64,000 bases of DNA from Vibrio crassostreae 9ZC13 (lineage in GTDB: Bacteria > Pseudomonadota > Gammaproteobacteria > Enterobacterales > Vibrionaceae). Of this stretch, positions 49,875 to 58,584 are shown in pieces (position 1 is the stretch's first letter; each line of letters starts with the position of its first letter). The position numbers were made by a program, and so were the translations under genes. The stretch is from the NCBI RefSeq assembly GCF_000272045.2, contig NZ_AJYZ02000040.1, positions 139,415-203,414 on the forward strand, in the 5' to 3' direction. The notes beneath the pieces are model-generated. The model had not been told where the DNA came from. It ran no database searches and saw only the letters and a program-made list of their open reading frames with translations.

Positions 49875-50444
49875 CTACTTGAGCGTCGCTCGATGTAAAT
49901 ACACGGTGACTGGACTAGTAGATGCAATAAGCTTGCCGCTTCTATGTGCTTGAATTGCAATGGTGTGAGTACCTCGATCGATACCTTTTAATTCCCAAAT
50001 AGGTTGGGTTTGTGGGGCGCCATATCGACGGCCATCGAGCATCAATTGTAATTGCTCACCTATACCAAGCTTTCGGTTGAGTTCTATCTGAATCGGGATT
50101 AAGCCGCGATTACTACGAATGGTTTGATCATGAACTGGAGTCAACATGGTGAGGGCTAATTGAGTAGGAACCTCGCGCTTTGTGGTTTCGGTTTCTGCCT
50201 GAGTTTTGGCTGGCGTTGCCGTTTTAGTTGTAGAGGAAGCAGCAGCGTCAACCGGAGTTGAGGCCTCAAATTTAGGGGCGGGTGCTGAAGCTTGCACATC
50301 TGGCAGGCGAAGAGCCTCGGCATCTTGAGCGCTAGGGTTATCACTAAAGTGGAGCACGCCATCTTCATCTACCCAGGTATACACAGTTTGAGCAGAGCAC
50401 GAGAGCGCGACTGTTAACCCGATTAGGAACAGTATGTTTTTCAT
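49875..50444 (-). CDS. Exported DUF4124-domain protein
   Basis: 189 aa. A signal peptide (1-18) is followed at once by the DUF4124 motif VYTWVDEDGVLHFSDNP. Then comes an Ala/Thr/Lys-rich linker (about 50-90) and a C-terminal beta-rich domain ending in a predicted extracytoplasmic fold. Function unknown. It sits between glnA and glnL, interrupting the E. coli glnALG order. The repeat element at 50540-50711 lies about 95 bp upstream of its start. Confidence 0.8.
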   Translation of the reverse strand: MKNILFLIGLTVALSCSAQTVYTWVDEDGVLHFSDNPSAQDAEALRLPDVQASAPAPKFEASTPVDAAASSTTKTATPAKTQAETETTKREVPTQLALTMLTPVHDQTIRSNRGLIPIQIELNRKLGIGEQLQLMLDGRRYGAPQTQPIWELKGIDRGTHTIAIQAHRSGKLIASTSPVTVYLHRATLK

Positions 50445-50539
50445 ATCTTTAGCCTCTTTTCACCGCTAGGTGATTTCACGTTTGGCGTTGGTTTTATTGT
50501 ATTTAGCGCGACAGCCTCTGAGGGCTTTTGTTAAATGCC

Positions 50540-50711
50540 AATCACAGTAAGTTAATGCTCAGAAATAGCGCAGGAAAAAGGCTTGAGAACGAGGCAGCCC
50601 TGCTCGGCAAAAATAGTTTCGATAAGTAGTTATTCTACAATCAAAAAACCTAACGATGTTATCGAGTGTTTTAACAAGCTAGGCTGAGTAGTTATTTACT
50701 ACGATTGGTAT
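50540..50711 (-). repeat. MITE-like repeat element, copy A
   Basis: About 172 bp that match, in inverted orientation, the element at 56033-56188 across nearly the whole length. Longest shared blocks include TAGCGCAGGAAAAAGGCTTG and GATAAGTAGTTATTCTACAA. Ends form imperfect terminal inverted repeats (AATCACAGTAAG against AATCGTAGTAAA, about 19 of 26 positions). Interior hairpins GTAG/CTAC (50626-50638) and GTAGT/ACTAC (50688-50702). Copy A has about 16 extra bases near 50598-50620. No coding capacity. Confidence 0.85.
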
Positions 50712-50748
50712 CTAGTATGGTACGAGGAAGCGGGGGGAGGGAGAATAT

Positions 50749-50777
50749 AAAAAAGGCCCGCCTGCGAGGCGAGCCTA
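50749..50777 (-). terminator. Terminator of glnA
   Basis: On the minus strand GGCTCGCCT pairs with AGGCGGGCC, followed by six T. Confidence 0.87.
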
Positions 50778-50836
50778 ATATTTAGTCAGCGATTCTTACA
50801 AGGTTGCAGTAAGAAATGGCTTATCTCTACAGGAGA

Positions 50837-52246
50837 TTAAACTGAGTAGTACAGTTCAAACTCAAGTGGGTGTGTAGCCATGTTCACGCGTTGTACGTCG
50901 TCAGATTTCAGAGTGATGTAAGAATCGATGAAATCGTCAGAGAATACGCCGCCAGCTGTTAGGAACTCACGGTCTTCGCTAAGCGCTGCTAGAGCTTCTT
51001 GTAGAGATTCTGCAACTGTTGGGATTTCAGCTGCTTCTTCTGCAGGAAGGTCGTATAGATCTTTATCCATAGCTTCGCCTGGGTGAATCTTGTTCTTGAT
51101 GCCGTCAAGGCCAGCCATAAGCATTGCTGAGTAGCATAGGTATGGGTTAGCTGCTGGGTCACCAAAACGTAGCTCGATACGACGTGCTTTAGGGCTTGGT
51201 ACTACTGGGATACGGATAGAAGCAGAACGGTTACGTGCTGAGTAAGCAAGCATTACAGGTGCTTCGAAACCAGGTACAAGACGCTTGTACGAGTTAGTTG
51301 ATGGGTTAGCAAACGCGTTGATTGCACGAGCGTGCTTGATTACACCACCGATGTAGTAAAGAGCCATTTCAGATAGGCCGCCGTACTTATCACCAGCAAA
51401 CAGGTTAACGCCGTCTTTTGCTAGAGATTGGTGAACGTGCATACCAGAACCGTTGTCACCAACTAGTGGCTTAGGCATGAATGTCGCTGTTTTACCAAAT
51501 GCGTGAGCAACGTTGTGTACAACGTACTTGTAGATTTGAGTTTCATCAGCTTTCGCTGTTAGCGTGTTGAAGCGAGTAGCGATTTCGTTTTGACCCGCAG
51601 TTGCTACTTCATGGTGGTGAGCTTCAACAACTAGGCCCATCTCTTCCATTACTAGACACATTGCTGAACGGATGTCTTGAGATGAATCTACTGGAGCTAC
51701 TGGGAAGTAACCGCCTTTAACGCCAGGACGGTGACCTTTGTTACCGCCTTCGAAGTCAGAACCTGTGTTCCAAGCTGCTTCTACGTCATCGATCTTGAAG
51801 AAAGAACCAGACATGTCGTTTGAGAACTTAACGTCGTCAAATAGGAAGAATTCTGGCTCTGGACCAACTAGAACTGTGTCTGCGATACCTGTAGAACGTA
51901 GGTACTCTTCAGAACGTTTAGCGATAGAGCGTGGGTCACGGTCGTAGCCTTGCATTGTTGCAGGCTCAAGGATGTCACAACGGATGTTTAGTGTTGCGTC
52001 TTCTGTGAATGGGTCCAGTACAGCAGATGCTGCGTCTGGCATCATTACCATGTCAGATTCGTTAATGCCTTTCCAACCAGCTACTGAAGAGCCGTCAAAC
52101 ATTTTGCCTTCTTCGAAGAAGTCTGCATCAACTTGGTGAGAAGGAATAGAGATATGCTGCTCTTTACCTTTTGTATCAGTAAAACGTAAGTCGATAAATT
52201 TAACTTCGTTCTCTTGGATCAGGGATAGTACATTTTCTACTGACAT
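50837..52246 (-). CDS. glnA: Glutamine synthetase, type I
   Basis: A 469-aa dodecameric enzyme making glutamine from glutamate, ammonia and ATP. Visible are [12 protein letters not shown], the metal/ATP region [26 protein letters not shown] and the adenylylation loop with Tyr398 (KDLYDLP), the counterpart of E. coli Tyr397. GGAGG precedes the ATG. Expression is controlled by a sigma-54 promoter and NtrC sites upstream. Codon use is strongly biased, as expected for an abundant protein. Confidence 0.98.
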   Translation of the reverse strand: MSVENVLSLIQENEVKFIDLRFTDTKGKEQHISIPSHQVDADFFEEGKMFDGSSVAGWKGINESDMVMMPDAASAVLDPFTEDATLNIRCDILEPATMQGYDRDPRSIAKRSEEYLRSTGIADTVLVGPEPEFFLFDDVKFSNDMSGSFFKIDDVEAAWNTGSDFEGGNKGHRPGVKGGYFPVAPVDSSQDIRSAMCLVMEEMGLVVEAHHHEVATAGQNEIATRFNTLTAKADETQIYKYVVHNVAHAFGKTATFMPKPLVGDNGSGMHVHQSLAKDGVNLFAGDKYGGLSEMALYYIGGVIKHARAINAFANPSTNSYKRLVPGFEAPVMLAYSARNRSASIRIPVVPSPKARRIELRFGDPAANPYLCYSAMLMAGLDGIKNKIHPGEAMDKDLYDLPAEEAAEIPTVAESLQEALAALSEDREFLTAGGVFSDDFIDSYITLKSDDVQRVNMATHPLEFELYYSV

Positions 52247-52349
52247 CTTGGATAACCTCCAGTGTTATTAATTCGGTATTAGCTCGATTCGGTTGAAACT
52301 AGCATTGATTAATGTCTATAAGTGCATTAATCGATGCTGATTTATCTAT

Positions 52350-52366
52350 AGCCAAAAACGTGCCAA
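52350..52366 (-). promoter_or_regulatory. Sigma-54 promoter of glnA
   Basis: On the minus strand TGGCACGTTTTTGGCT has the -24 GG and -12 GC exactly 10 nt apart. Initiation would fall near 52338, giving a leader of about 92 nt. Confidence 0.82.
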
Positions 52367-52426
52367 AAAAATTATTCCATTAATTTCAATGATTTACTTG
52401 TTTTTTGGTTTTGCTTAATTTGGTTT

Positions 52427-52493
52427 TTGCACCAAAATGATCTCCGGGCGCACCTTATTGGTGCAATTGTTTGTCTGTGCACCAATATGAGAC
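52427..52493. promoter_or_regulatory. Three NtrC-type sites upstream of glnA
   Basis: TGCACCAAAATGATC (52429-52443) and TGCACCAATATGAGA (52478-52492) are one-sided sites. GCACCTTATTGGTGC (52450-52464) between them is symmetric. They lie about 65-130 bp upstream of the sigma-54 promoter, the normal enhancer distance. The rest of the 52247-52808 gap carries the typA promoter region, with an extended -10 TGGTATATT at 52713-52721. Confidence 0.82.
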
Positions 52494-52808
52494 ATAAGCG
52501 AGCACCATTCAGCAATGAATTGCCTAAGTTGTCAATCCACTTTTGTTATTTTGCGGGAGATTTGGTTCGCCACTCGCAGGTGATACTTTTTTAGAGTCCT
52601 ACGAATTGGGCTGTTCAACACTGTACTGAATCAAAGTTAAGCGGATATGAATCGCTAATAAAGAAAAAAGCCCCGGTTCAGATCACATATTTCTGGGTTT
52701 TTGTCTAGAATCTGGTATATTATTGACCGTTTTTTAAATCAAGCTAGCGGTTATTATCCAAACTTTTGAGATAAGTGACGGCTACTTTTATGAGTGAATC
52801 GAGAATCC

Positions 52809-54644
52809 ATGTCTACTCCACAGATTGATAAGTTAAGAAATATCGCGATCATCGCGCACGTTGACCACGGTAAAACGACTTTGGTTGATAAACTGCTACA
52901 ACAGTCAGGCACTCTTGAGTCTCGTGGTGAAGCTGAAGAGCGTGTCATGGATTCGAATGACATCGAAAAAGAGCGTGGCATTACCATTCTTGCTAAGAAC
53001 ACAGCAATCAACTGGAATGATTACCGCATCAACATCGTAGATACTCCGGGACACGCGGACTTCGGTGGTGAAGTTGAGCGTATCATGTCTATGGTTGACT
53101 CTGTTCTGCTTATCGTTGACGCAGTTGATGGCCCAATGCCTCAAACTCGTTTCGTAACGCAAAAAGCATTCGCACACGGTCTTAAGCCAATCGTTGTAAT
53201 CAACAAGATTGACCGCCCAGGCGCTCGTCCTGATTGGGTTATGGATCAAGTATTCGACCTTTTCGACAACCTAGGTGCTACTGATGAGCAACTAGACTTC
53301 ACAGTTGTTTACGCTTCAGCTCTAAACGGCTGGGCAACAATGACTGAAGGCGAAACTGGCGAGAACATGGAACCATTGTTCCAAGCTGTTGTTGATACAG
53401 TAGACGCGCCTGCAGTTGACCTTGACGGTCCACTACAAATGCAAATTTCGCAACTTGATTACAGCTCTTACGTAGGTGTTATCGGTGTTGCTCGTGTTAC
53501 TCGTGGTTCTGTTAAACCAAACCAACAAGTAACTATCGTCAATGCAGAAGGCAAAAAACGTAACGGTAAAGTAGGTACAGTTCTTGGTTACCTAGGTCTT
53601 GACCGTCACGAAGTTGAGCAAGCTAACGCTGGCGACATCATTGCAATCACTGGTCTTGGTGAGCTGAAAATTTCAGACACTATCTGTGACGTAAACAATG
53701 TTGAAGCAATGACTCCGCTTTCTGTTGATGAACCAACAGTAACAATGACGTTCCAAGTAAACACTTCTCCGTTCGCGGGTAAAGAAGGTAAGTTCGTTAC
53801 TTCACGTAACATCCTTGAGCGTCTAGAGAAAGAACTAGTACACAACGTTGCACTACGTGTTGAAGAAACTGATAACCCAGATCGTTTCCGTGTTTCAGGT
53901 CGTGGTGAACTTCACCTATCTATCCTGATCGAAAACATGCGTCGTGAAGGTTTCGAGCTAGCTGTATCTCGTCCAGAAGTTATCATCAAGAAAGACGAAG
54001 ATGGCAACCTAACTGAACCGTTTGAAACTGTGACTATCGACGTGCTTGAAGAGCACCAAGGTGGCATCATGGAAAACATCGGTCTACGTAAAGGTGAGCT
54101 AACTGATATGTCTCCAGATGGTAAAGGCCGTGTTCGCATGGACTTCATGATGCCTTCTCGTGGTCTTATCGGTTTCCAAACTGAGTTCCTAACTCTAACG
54201 TCTGGTTCTGGTCTTCTTTACCACTCATTTGATCACTACGGTCCTCACAAAGGCGGCGTAATCGGTCAACGTAACAACGGTGTTCTAATCTCGAACGCAA
54301 CTGGTAAAGCTCTGACTTACGCACTATTCAACCTACAAGAACGTGGTCGTCTATTTGCTGAGCACGCGGATGAAGTATACGAAGGTCAAATCATCGGTAT
54401 TCACAACCGTTCAAACGACCTAACAGTAAACTGTCTGAAAGGTAAGCAGCTAACGAACGTTCGTGCATCTGGTACTGATGAAGCACAGGTTCTTTCGCCA
54501 CCTATCCGTCACACTCTAGAGCAAGCTCTTGAGTTCATCGACGAAGACGAACTAGTAGAAGTAACGCCAGTAAGCATTCGTATCCGTAAGAAGCTTCTTA
54601 CGGAAAACGAACGTAAGCGTGCAGCACGTCCAGCTAAGGCTTAA
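52809..54644 (+). CDS. typA: Ribosome-dependent GTPase TypA/BipA
   Basis: A 611-aa translational GTPase related to EF-G. G1 [10 protein letters not shown]2/switch [10 protein letters not shown]3 [11 protein letters not shown] and G4 NKIDRP are visible, with the TypA-specific C-terminal domain ([22 protein letters not shown]). It assists 50S assembly and stress adaptation at low temperature. ATG 52809 was chosen over GTG 52794 because GAG lies 6 nt before it and similarity starts at IDKLRNIAI. Divergent from glnA, as in E. coli. Confidence 0.97.
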   Translation: MSTPQIDKLRNIAIIAHVDHGKTTLVDKLLQQSGTLESRGEAEERVMDSNDIEKERGITILAKNTAINWNDYRINIVDTPGHADFGGEVERIMSMVDSVLLIVDAVDGPMPQTRFVTQKAFAHGLKPIVVINKIDRPGARPDWVMDQVFDLFDNLGATDEQLDFTVVYASALNGWATMTEGETGENMEPLFQAVVDTVDAPAVDLDGPLQMQISQLDYSSYVGVIGVARVTRGSVKPNQQVTIVNAEGKKRNGKVGTVLGYLGLDRHEVEQANAGDIIAITGLGELKISDTICDVNNVEAMTPLSVDEPTVTMTFQVNTSPFAGKEGKFVTSRNILERLEKELVHNVALRVEETDNPDRFRVSGRGELHLSILIENMRREGFELAVSRPEVIIKKDEDGNLTEPFETVTIDVLEEHQGGIMENIGLRKGELTDMSPDGKGRVRMDFMMPSRGLIGFQTEFLTLTSGSGLLYHSFDHYGPHKGGVIGQRNNGVLISNATGKALTYALFNLQERGRLFAEHADEVYEGQIIGIHNRSNDLTVNCLKGKQLTNVRASGTDEAQVLSPPIRHTLEQALEFIDEDELVEVTPVSIRIRKKLLTENERKRAARPAKA

Positions 54645-54697
54645 TTGCCAGCTGACTAGCTTCTAGCTAACAAGCAATACGTTTTAGAATAAGTAAG

Positions 54698-54736
54698 AAA
54701 GCCCCGAGTAGCCTAGCTGCTCGGGGCTTTTGTTTT
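54698..54736 (+). terminator. Terminator of typA
   Basis: AAAGCCCCGAG pairs with CTCGGGGCTTTT, followed by further T. Confidence 0.88.
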
Positions 54737-54806
54737 TTAGTTTGTTTAGATACGGTTAAACGAGATTTCGTCATCCTCAAGAGGGAGGAACGACCGAGTT
54801 GGGGAT

Positions 54807-55337
54807 CTAGCTTTTGATACCTAAGTAACGCTCAACGAATTGAAGCCGTTCTTCGACTGGCATAAACGGCACTTCAACCACCTCATAGCCAAGTTCTTGG
54901 TAGACTCTTTCTAAAGCGTGGTGAATCTCTAGCGCTTCCTCAAACGGATAAGGTCTCACATCATCTTGGACATAGATTGAAGCCTCAGGGCGACAGAACA
55001 AGGCTTGTGAGTGGTAGCCTTTGCTTGCTTCTCGGTAGGCCGCATCTATCTCTAGGTTAGCCTGAGCCAAATAGCCACAAATGTCTGGAATAGCGCGATC
55101 GAGAAAGGCAATCGGATGTTGATTGGCTTGGTCTTTTTGCTCGCTCATCACACCTAAACAAAGCTCAGCAAAGCCGGGAAGGTCTACCCAAGGCAAGATA
55201 CCGTTTTCAAGCTGACTTTGCTGTTCTATTAACTGGCGAGAGGACTCTGCGAAGGTGGGGTAACTCGCACCAGCCAACGCATTTATCAGTGTGGTTTTTC
55301 CGGCACCAGGGCCGCCAGTTATAATGATTGGGTTCAT
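54807..55337 (-). CDS. AAA-type NTPase (AAA_28 / NadR-kinase-like)
   Basis: A 176-aa P-loop protein. Walker A GGPGAGKTTL (about 8-17), a later FLDRAIPD that resembles a Walker B/base region, and YQELGYEVVEVPFMPVEERLQFV at the C-terminus. The layout is that of AAA_28 proteins and small nucleoside or sugar kinases. The substrate is unknown. It follows the DUF2959 lipoprotein gene on the same strand after 31 nt, so the two may form an operon. It belongs to the block bracketed by the two repeat elements. Confidence 0.8.
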   Translation of the reverse strand: MNPIIITGGPGAGKTTLINALAGASYPTFAESSRQLIEQQSQLENGILPWVDLPGFAELCLGVMSEQKDQANQHPIAFLDRAIPDICGYLAQANLEIDAAYREASKGYHSQALFCRPEASIYVQDDVRPYPFEEALEIHHALERVYQELGYEVVEVPFMPVEERLQFVERYLGIKS

Positions 55338-55368
55338 ACGGGCTTATCTTTATTTGTGCCTACGGGCG

Positions 55369-56010
55369 TTATTTCTGGTTTAGTTGAGCAAGGAACTTAT
55401 CCGATTCGGCGATCGCAGCATTCATCTGTTCTATTGCGTAGGCGATGTCTTTTTCTAAGCTCATAAACTCACCTTGCAGCGAGCCGACAGCGCTCGCATT
55501 GAGGTTGTGCTTCAAGTAAAGCGTGTTGTCGCGAAGGGTATTGAGCACTGGGTCCATTTTCTTCTCGGCGCGCTTCATTGCTGACAGCATCGTTTGGTAA
55601 GACAATTTAGTTTCACGAAGTTTTTGCTCGCTCGAGCGGCGCAGTGAATCACTGGTGTAGAGATCTAACTCACTCTGCCACTCTTCAAACAGCGCATCCG
55701 ACACATCTTCAATCGCAGCAATGCGGTCACTGACATTTTGCGCGGCTTTCTCGCTGTCTTGGTATTTATCGTTGATTTGGTTGTACATGTCTTCAAGGTC
55801 GCCGCCACTGAAATTAGTCAGGCTACTCAAGGCTTCAAGTGCGCTGGTAAACTCTTCCTGAGCATCCTGCTGCGACTCTTTAGCGTCTTCCACTCTATCG
55901 ACCATAATGTCACGCTTGTGGTAACCCACTTGCTCCATGGCGGAGTAATAAGCTGACTGGCATCCAGTAAGAGTAAAAATAGAGAGGACTATAACTATTA
56001 AATAAGGCAT
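55369..56010 (-). CDS. DUF2959 lipoprotein
   Basis: 213 aa. A lipoprotein signal with lipobox LTGC (Cys17) is followed by QSAYYSAMEQVGYHKRDIMVDRV, the start of the DUF2959 family, and a wholly helical, charged coiled-coil-like body. It is probably anchored in the outer membrane facing the periplasm. Function unknown. Repeat copy B lies 22 bp beyond its start codon on the upstream side. Confidence 0.85.
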   Translation of the reverse strand: MPYLIVIVLSIFTLTGCQSAYYSAMEQVGYHKRDIMVDRVEDAKESQQDAQEEFTSALEALSSLTNFSGGDLEDMYNQINDKYQDSEKAAQNVSDRIAAIEDVSDALFEEWQSELDLYTSDSLRRSSEQKLRETKLSYQTMLSAMKRAEKKMDPVLNTLRDNTLYLKHNLNASAVGSLQGEFMSLEKDIAYAIEQMNAAIAESDKFLAQLNQK

Positions 56011-56032
56011 CCTAGTTTCCTATAGTTAAATA

Positions 56033-56188
56033 ATATCAATCGTAGTAAATAACTGCCCAACCTAGCTTGTTAAAATGCTCGATAACGACGTTAGAATTTT
56101 TGATTGTAGAATAACTACTTATCAAAAAATCTGCCTTGTTCTCAAGCCTTTTTCCTGCGCTATTTTTGAACATTTACTTACTGTGATT
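56033..56188 (+). repeat. MITE-like repeat element, copy B
   Basis: About 156 bp, the inverted partner of the element at 50540-50711. Terminal inverted repeats here: ATATCAATCGTAGTAAATAA against the complement of the other end, about 18 of 23 matching. It lies 27 bp before the yihY-like gene, with the same end facing the gene as copy A has toward the DUF4124 gene. It also lies 22 bp from the start of the DUF2959 gene on the other strand. Confidence 0.85.
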
Positions 56189-56214
56189 AATATGTCGGAA
56201 TATTAATTAGGACT

Positions 56215-57156
56215 ATGAACGAGTTACAAGGGAGTTACAAGTTGAAGATAAAAAAGGTCGCCACACTCAGTATTCAGTTTTCTCGCTATCTTTTGGCGCG
56301 AATGACGCACGATAGAGTCAACGTGAATGCGGGCTACTTGGCGTACATTACTTTGCTCTCGATCGTACCGATGTTGACGGTTCTGCTCTCTATCTTGTCA
56401 TCATTTTCCATCTTTGCTGATGTTGGTATCGTGATTCAAAACTTCGTTATTATCAACTTTGTTCCAGCGTCAGGAGATGCGGTGCACGGTGCCTTGCTCG
56501 AGTTTGTTGCCAACACGGGTAAGATGACGGCGGTCGGTAGTGTGTTCTTGTTCATTGCGGCACTGATGTTGATCTCGAACATCGATAAGAACCTAAACTA
56601 CATCTGGCGTGTTAATGAGAAGCGACGTGCGGTATTGTCGTTCTCAATGTACTGGATGGTGCTAACACTTGGGCCGATCTTGGTTGGGGCGAGTATTGCT
56701 GCCACTTCGTATGTGACATCGCTCAGTCTGCTACAAAATGAAGTCGTATCTGGCGCCTTTAATACCGTAATTCGCAAACTGCCTTTGATTCTCTCTTTCT
56801 TTGCGTTTTTCGGTCTGTACCTGTTGGTTCCCAACAAAAAGATACACTTTTCTCATGCGGCTGCAGGTTCTCTAGTGGCGGCTCTGTTGTTCGAACTCAG
56901 TAAGAAAGGCTTCGCGGCCTACATTACTCAATTCCCTTCTTACCAGTTGATTTATGGCGCATTGGCGGCAATACCAATTCTTTTTGTCTGGGTTTATTTG
57001 TGCTGGTTGATTGTGCTGGTGGGTGCTGAGGTGACCGCTGCATTGGGTGAGCAGGAACAGTGGAGTGACTCGAAAGAAATGGTACACTCGTCGGATAAAG
57101 ACAAAATCACAGAGCAAGGAAACAACAGTGATAGCACTGATCCAGAGAGTAAGTGA
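56215..57156 (+). CDS. yihY: YihY/UPF0761 family inner membrane protein
   Basis: About 313 aa with six predicted helices in the YihY/BrkB-like core: [37 protein letters not shown] and [20 protein letters not shown]. The C-terminus is hydrophilic. Function is not settled. The start is uncertain: ATG 56215 has only AGGA 2 nt upstream, while TTG 56242 has AAGGGAG at a 7-nt spacing. Its 3' end overlaps dtd by 29 nt. Confidence 0.88.
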   Translation: MNELQGSYKLKIKKVATLSIQFSRYLLARMTHDRVNVNAGYLAYITLLSIVPMLTVLLSILSSFSIFADVGIVIQNFVIINFVPASGDAVHGALLEFVANTGKMTAVGSVFLFIAALMLISNIDKNLNYIWRVNEKRRAVLSFSMYWMVLTLGPILVGASIAATSYVTSLSLLQNEVVSGAFNTVIRKLPLILSFFAFFGLYLLVPNKKIHFSHAAAGSLVAALLFELSKKGFAAYITQFPSYQLIYGALAAIPILFVWVYLCWLIVLVGAEVTAALGEQEQWSDSKEMVHSSDKDKITEQGNNSDSTDPESK

Positions 57157-57562
57157 AGCTGCCGTCCGTGTTGATGGCGAAGTAGTTGGTGAGATTGAAC
57201 AAGGCTTATTAGTTTTGTTAGGCGTAGAAAAAGGTGACGACGAAGCCAAAGCCAAACGTTTGATGGAACGAGTGACCACTTATCGTGTCTTTGGAGACGA
57301 AGACGATAAAATGAACCTCAACGTGAAGCAAGTAGAAGGTAAGGTATTAGTGGTGTCTCAATTCACTCTGCCGGCCGATACCAAGAAAGGGACTCGAGCA
57401 GGGTTCTCTCGTGGTGCTCACCCAGAAGATGCTGAGCGTCTTTATAACTATTTCTCTGACCAGTGTGAATCAGTGTTACCAACGGAACGTGGCCGATTCG
57501 CAGCCGACATGAAAGTGTCTTTGGTTAATGATGGCCCAGTGACATTCTGGCTGCAGGTTTAG
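57128..57562 (+). CDS. dtd: D-aminoacyl-tRNA deacylase
   Basis: A 144-aa enzyme (E. coli 145) that hydrolyses D-amino acids from mischarged tRNA. It has the active-site [14 protein letters not shown] and the C-terminal cross-subunit [12 protein letters not shown] 57128 was chosen: AAGGA lies 8-9 nt upstream and the family starts MIALIQRV. The yihY-dtd-yiiD order matches E. coli. Confidence 0.95.
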   Translation: MIALIQRVSEAAVRVDGEVVGEIEQGLLVLLGVEKGDDEAKAKRLMERVTTYRVFGDEDDKMNLNVKQVEGKVLVVSQFTLPADTKKGTRAGFSRGAHPEDAERLYNYFSDQCESVLPTERGRFAADMKVSLVNDGPVTFWLQV

Positions 57563-57578
57563 GCTTAAAGGAATAAGC

Positions 57579-58514
57579 ATGTTTAAACTCATAACACCAA
57601 CCACCGAAAATCAGCTAAACAAGTATTACCATTTTCGTTGGCAGATGCTCCGTGAACCTTGGCGAATGCCGGTAGGTTCTGAGCGCGATGAATATGACCC
57701 AATGAGTCACCATCGCATGATTGTTGATGGTCGTGGTCGCCCGATGGCGATTGGTCGTCTGTATATCACCCCAGATCTGGAAGGTCAGATCCGCTATATG
57801 GCGGTGAAGAAATCTCGCCAAAGTAAAGGCATGGGTTCGTTGATTCTAGTCGCACTTGAGTCATTGGCTCGCCAAGAGGGTGCTAAGCGCTTGGTGTGTA
57901 ATGCACGTGAAGATGCGATCTCATTCTATGAGAAGAATGAATTTGAACGTCGCGGTGAGATTAACGATCAACGTGGCCCTGTGCGTCACCAACAGATGGT
58001 TAAGCATCTTGACCCAATGGCAGACGTTCTACGCAAGCCTGAGTGGTGTAATGAGCTTCAGCAGCGCTGGGAACATCAGATCCCGATCAGTGACAAGATG
58101 GGCATCAAGATCAACCAATACACGGGTTACCAATTTGAGTGTAGTGCTCAGCTGAATCCCAACTTGAACCCGCATAATACCATGTTTGCAGGCTCTGCCT
58201 TTACCTTAGCGACCTTAACTGGTTGGGGGATGACTTGGTTATTGATGAAAGAACGCGGGCTGACCGGTGATATCGTGCTGGCAGACAGTAATATTCGTTA
58301 TCGTCACCCGGTTGAGGAAAACCCTGTTGCCTCTACTTCATTGGATGGGATCAGTGGTGACTTGGACCGCCTTGCGTCAGGAAGAAAGGCACGTATCATC
58401 ATTCACGTGACCATTCATAGCGGCGATGTGGAAGCGGTAGAGTTTACGGGAACCTATATGCTGATCCCTGACTACAAAAAGCGATTATCAACAGACTCCA
58501 ACGTAAACGTATAG
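57579..58514 (+). CDS. fabY: Bifunctional GNAT/hotdog thioesterase-like protein YiiD (FabY)
   Basis: A 311-aa fusion. The N-terminal GNAT domain (about 1-150) has an acetyl-CoA loop RQSKGMGSLILVALE. The C-terminal YiiD_C hotdog domain (about 160-305) has HNTMFAGSAFTLATLTGWG and SGDLDRLASGRKA. The E. coli homologue (FabY) can support initiation of fatty-acid synthesis when FabH is absent. Starts 16 nt after dtd in the same direction. A terminator overlapping the end of the convergent AsmA gene closes the run. Confidence 0.92.
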   Translation: MFKLITPTTENQLNKYYHFRWQMLREPWRMPVGSERDEYDPMSHHRMIVDGRGRPMAIGRLYITPDLEGQIRYMAVKKSRQSKGMGSLILVALESLARQEGAKRLVCNAREDAISFYEKNEFERRGEINDQRGPVRHQQMVKHLDPMADVLRKPEWCNELQQRWEHQIPISDKMGIKINQYTGYQFECSAQLNPNLNPHNTMFAGSAFTLATLTGWGMTWLLMKERGLTGDIVLADSNIRYRHPVEENPVASTSLDGISGDLDRLASGRKARIIIHVTIHSGDVEAVEFTGTYMLIPDYKKRLSTDSNVNV

Positions 58515-58549
58515 CTGACACTGGCTAACAGATACAGATTAAAGATACA

Positions 58550-58584
58550 AGGCGCCTACTCCTGTGGAGTGGCGCTTTTTTGTT
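58550..58584 (+). terminator. Terminator of the yihY-dtd-yiiD run
   Basis: GGCGCCTACTCC pairs with GGAGTGGCGCT around TGT, followed by a T run. It overlaps the last codons of the convergent AsmA gene. Confidence 0.75.

Noticed and set aside
56872..57279. 135-aa minus-strand frame over yihY and dtd
   Set aside because: It lies antisense to two well-supported genes and has no recognised features.
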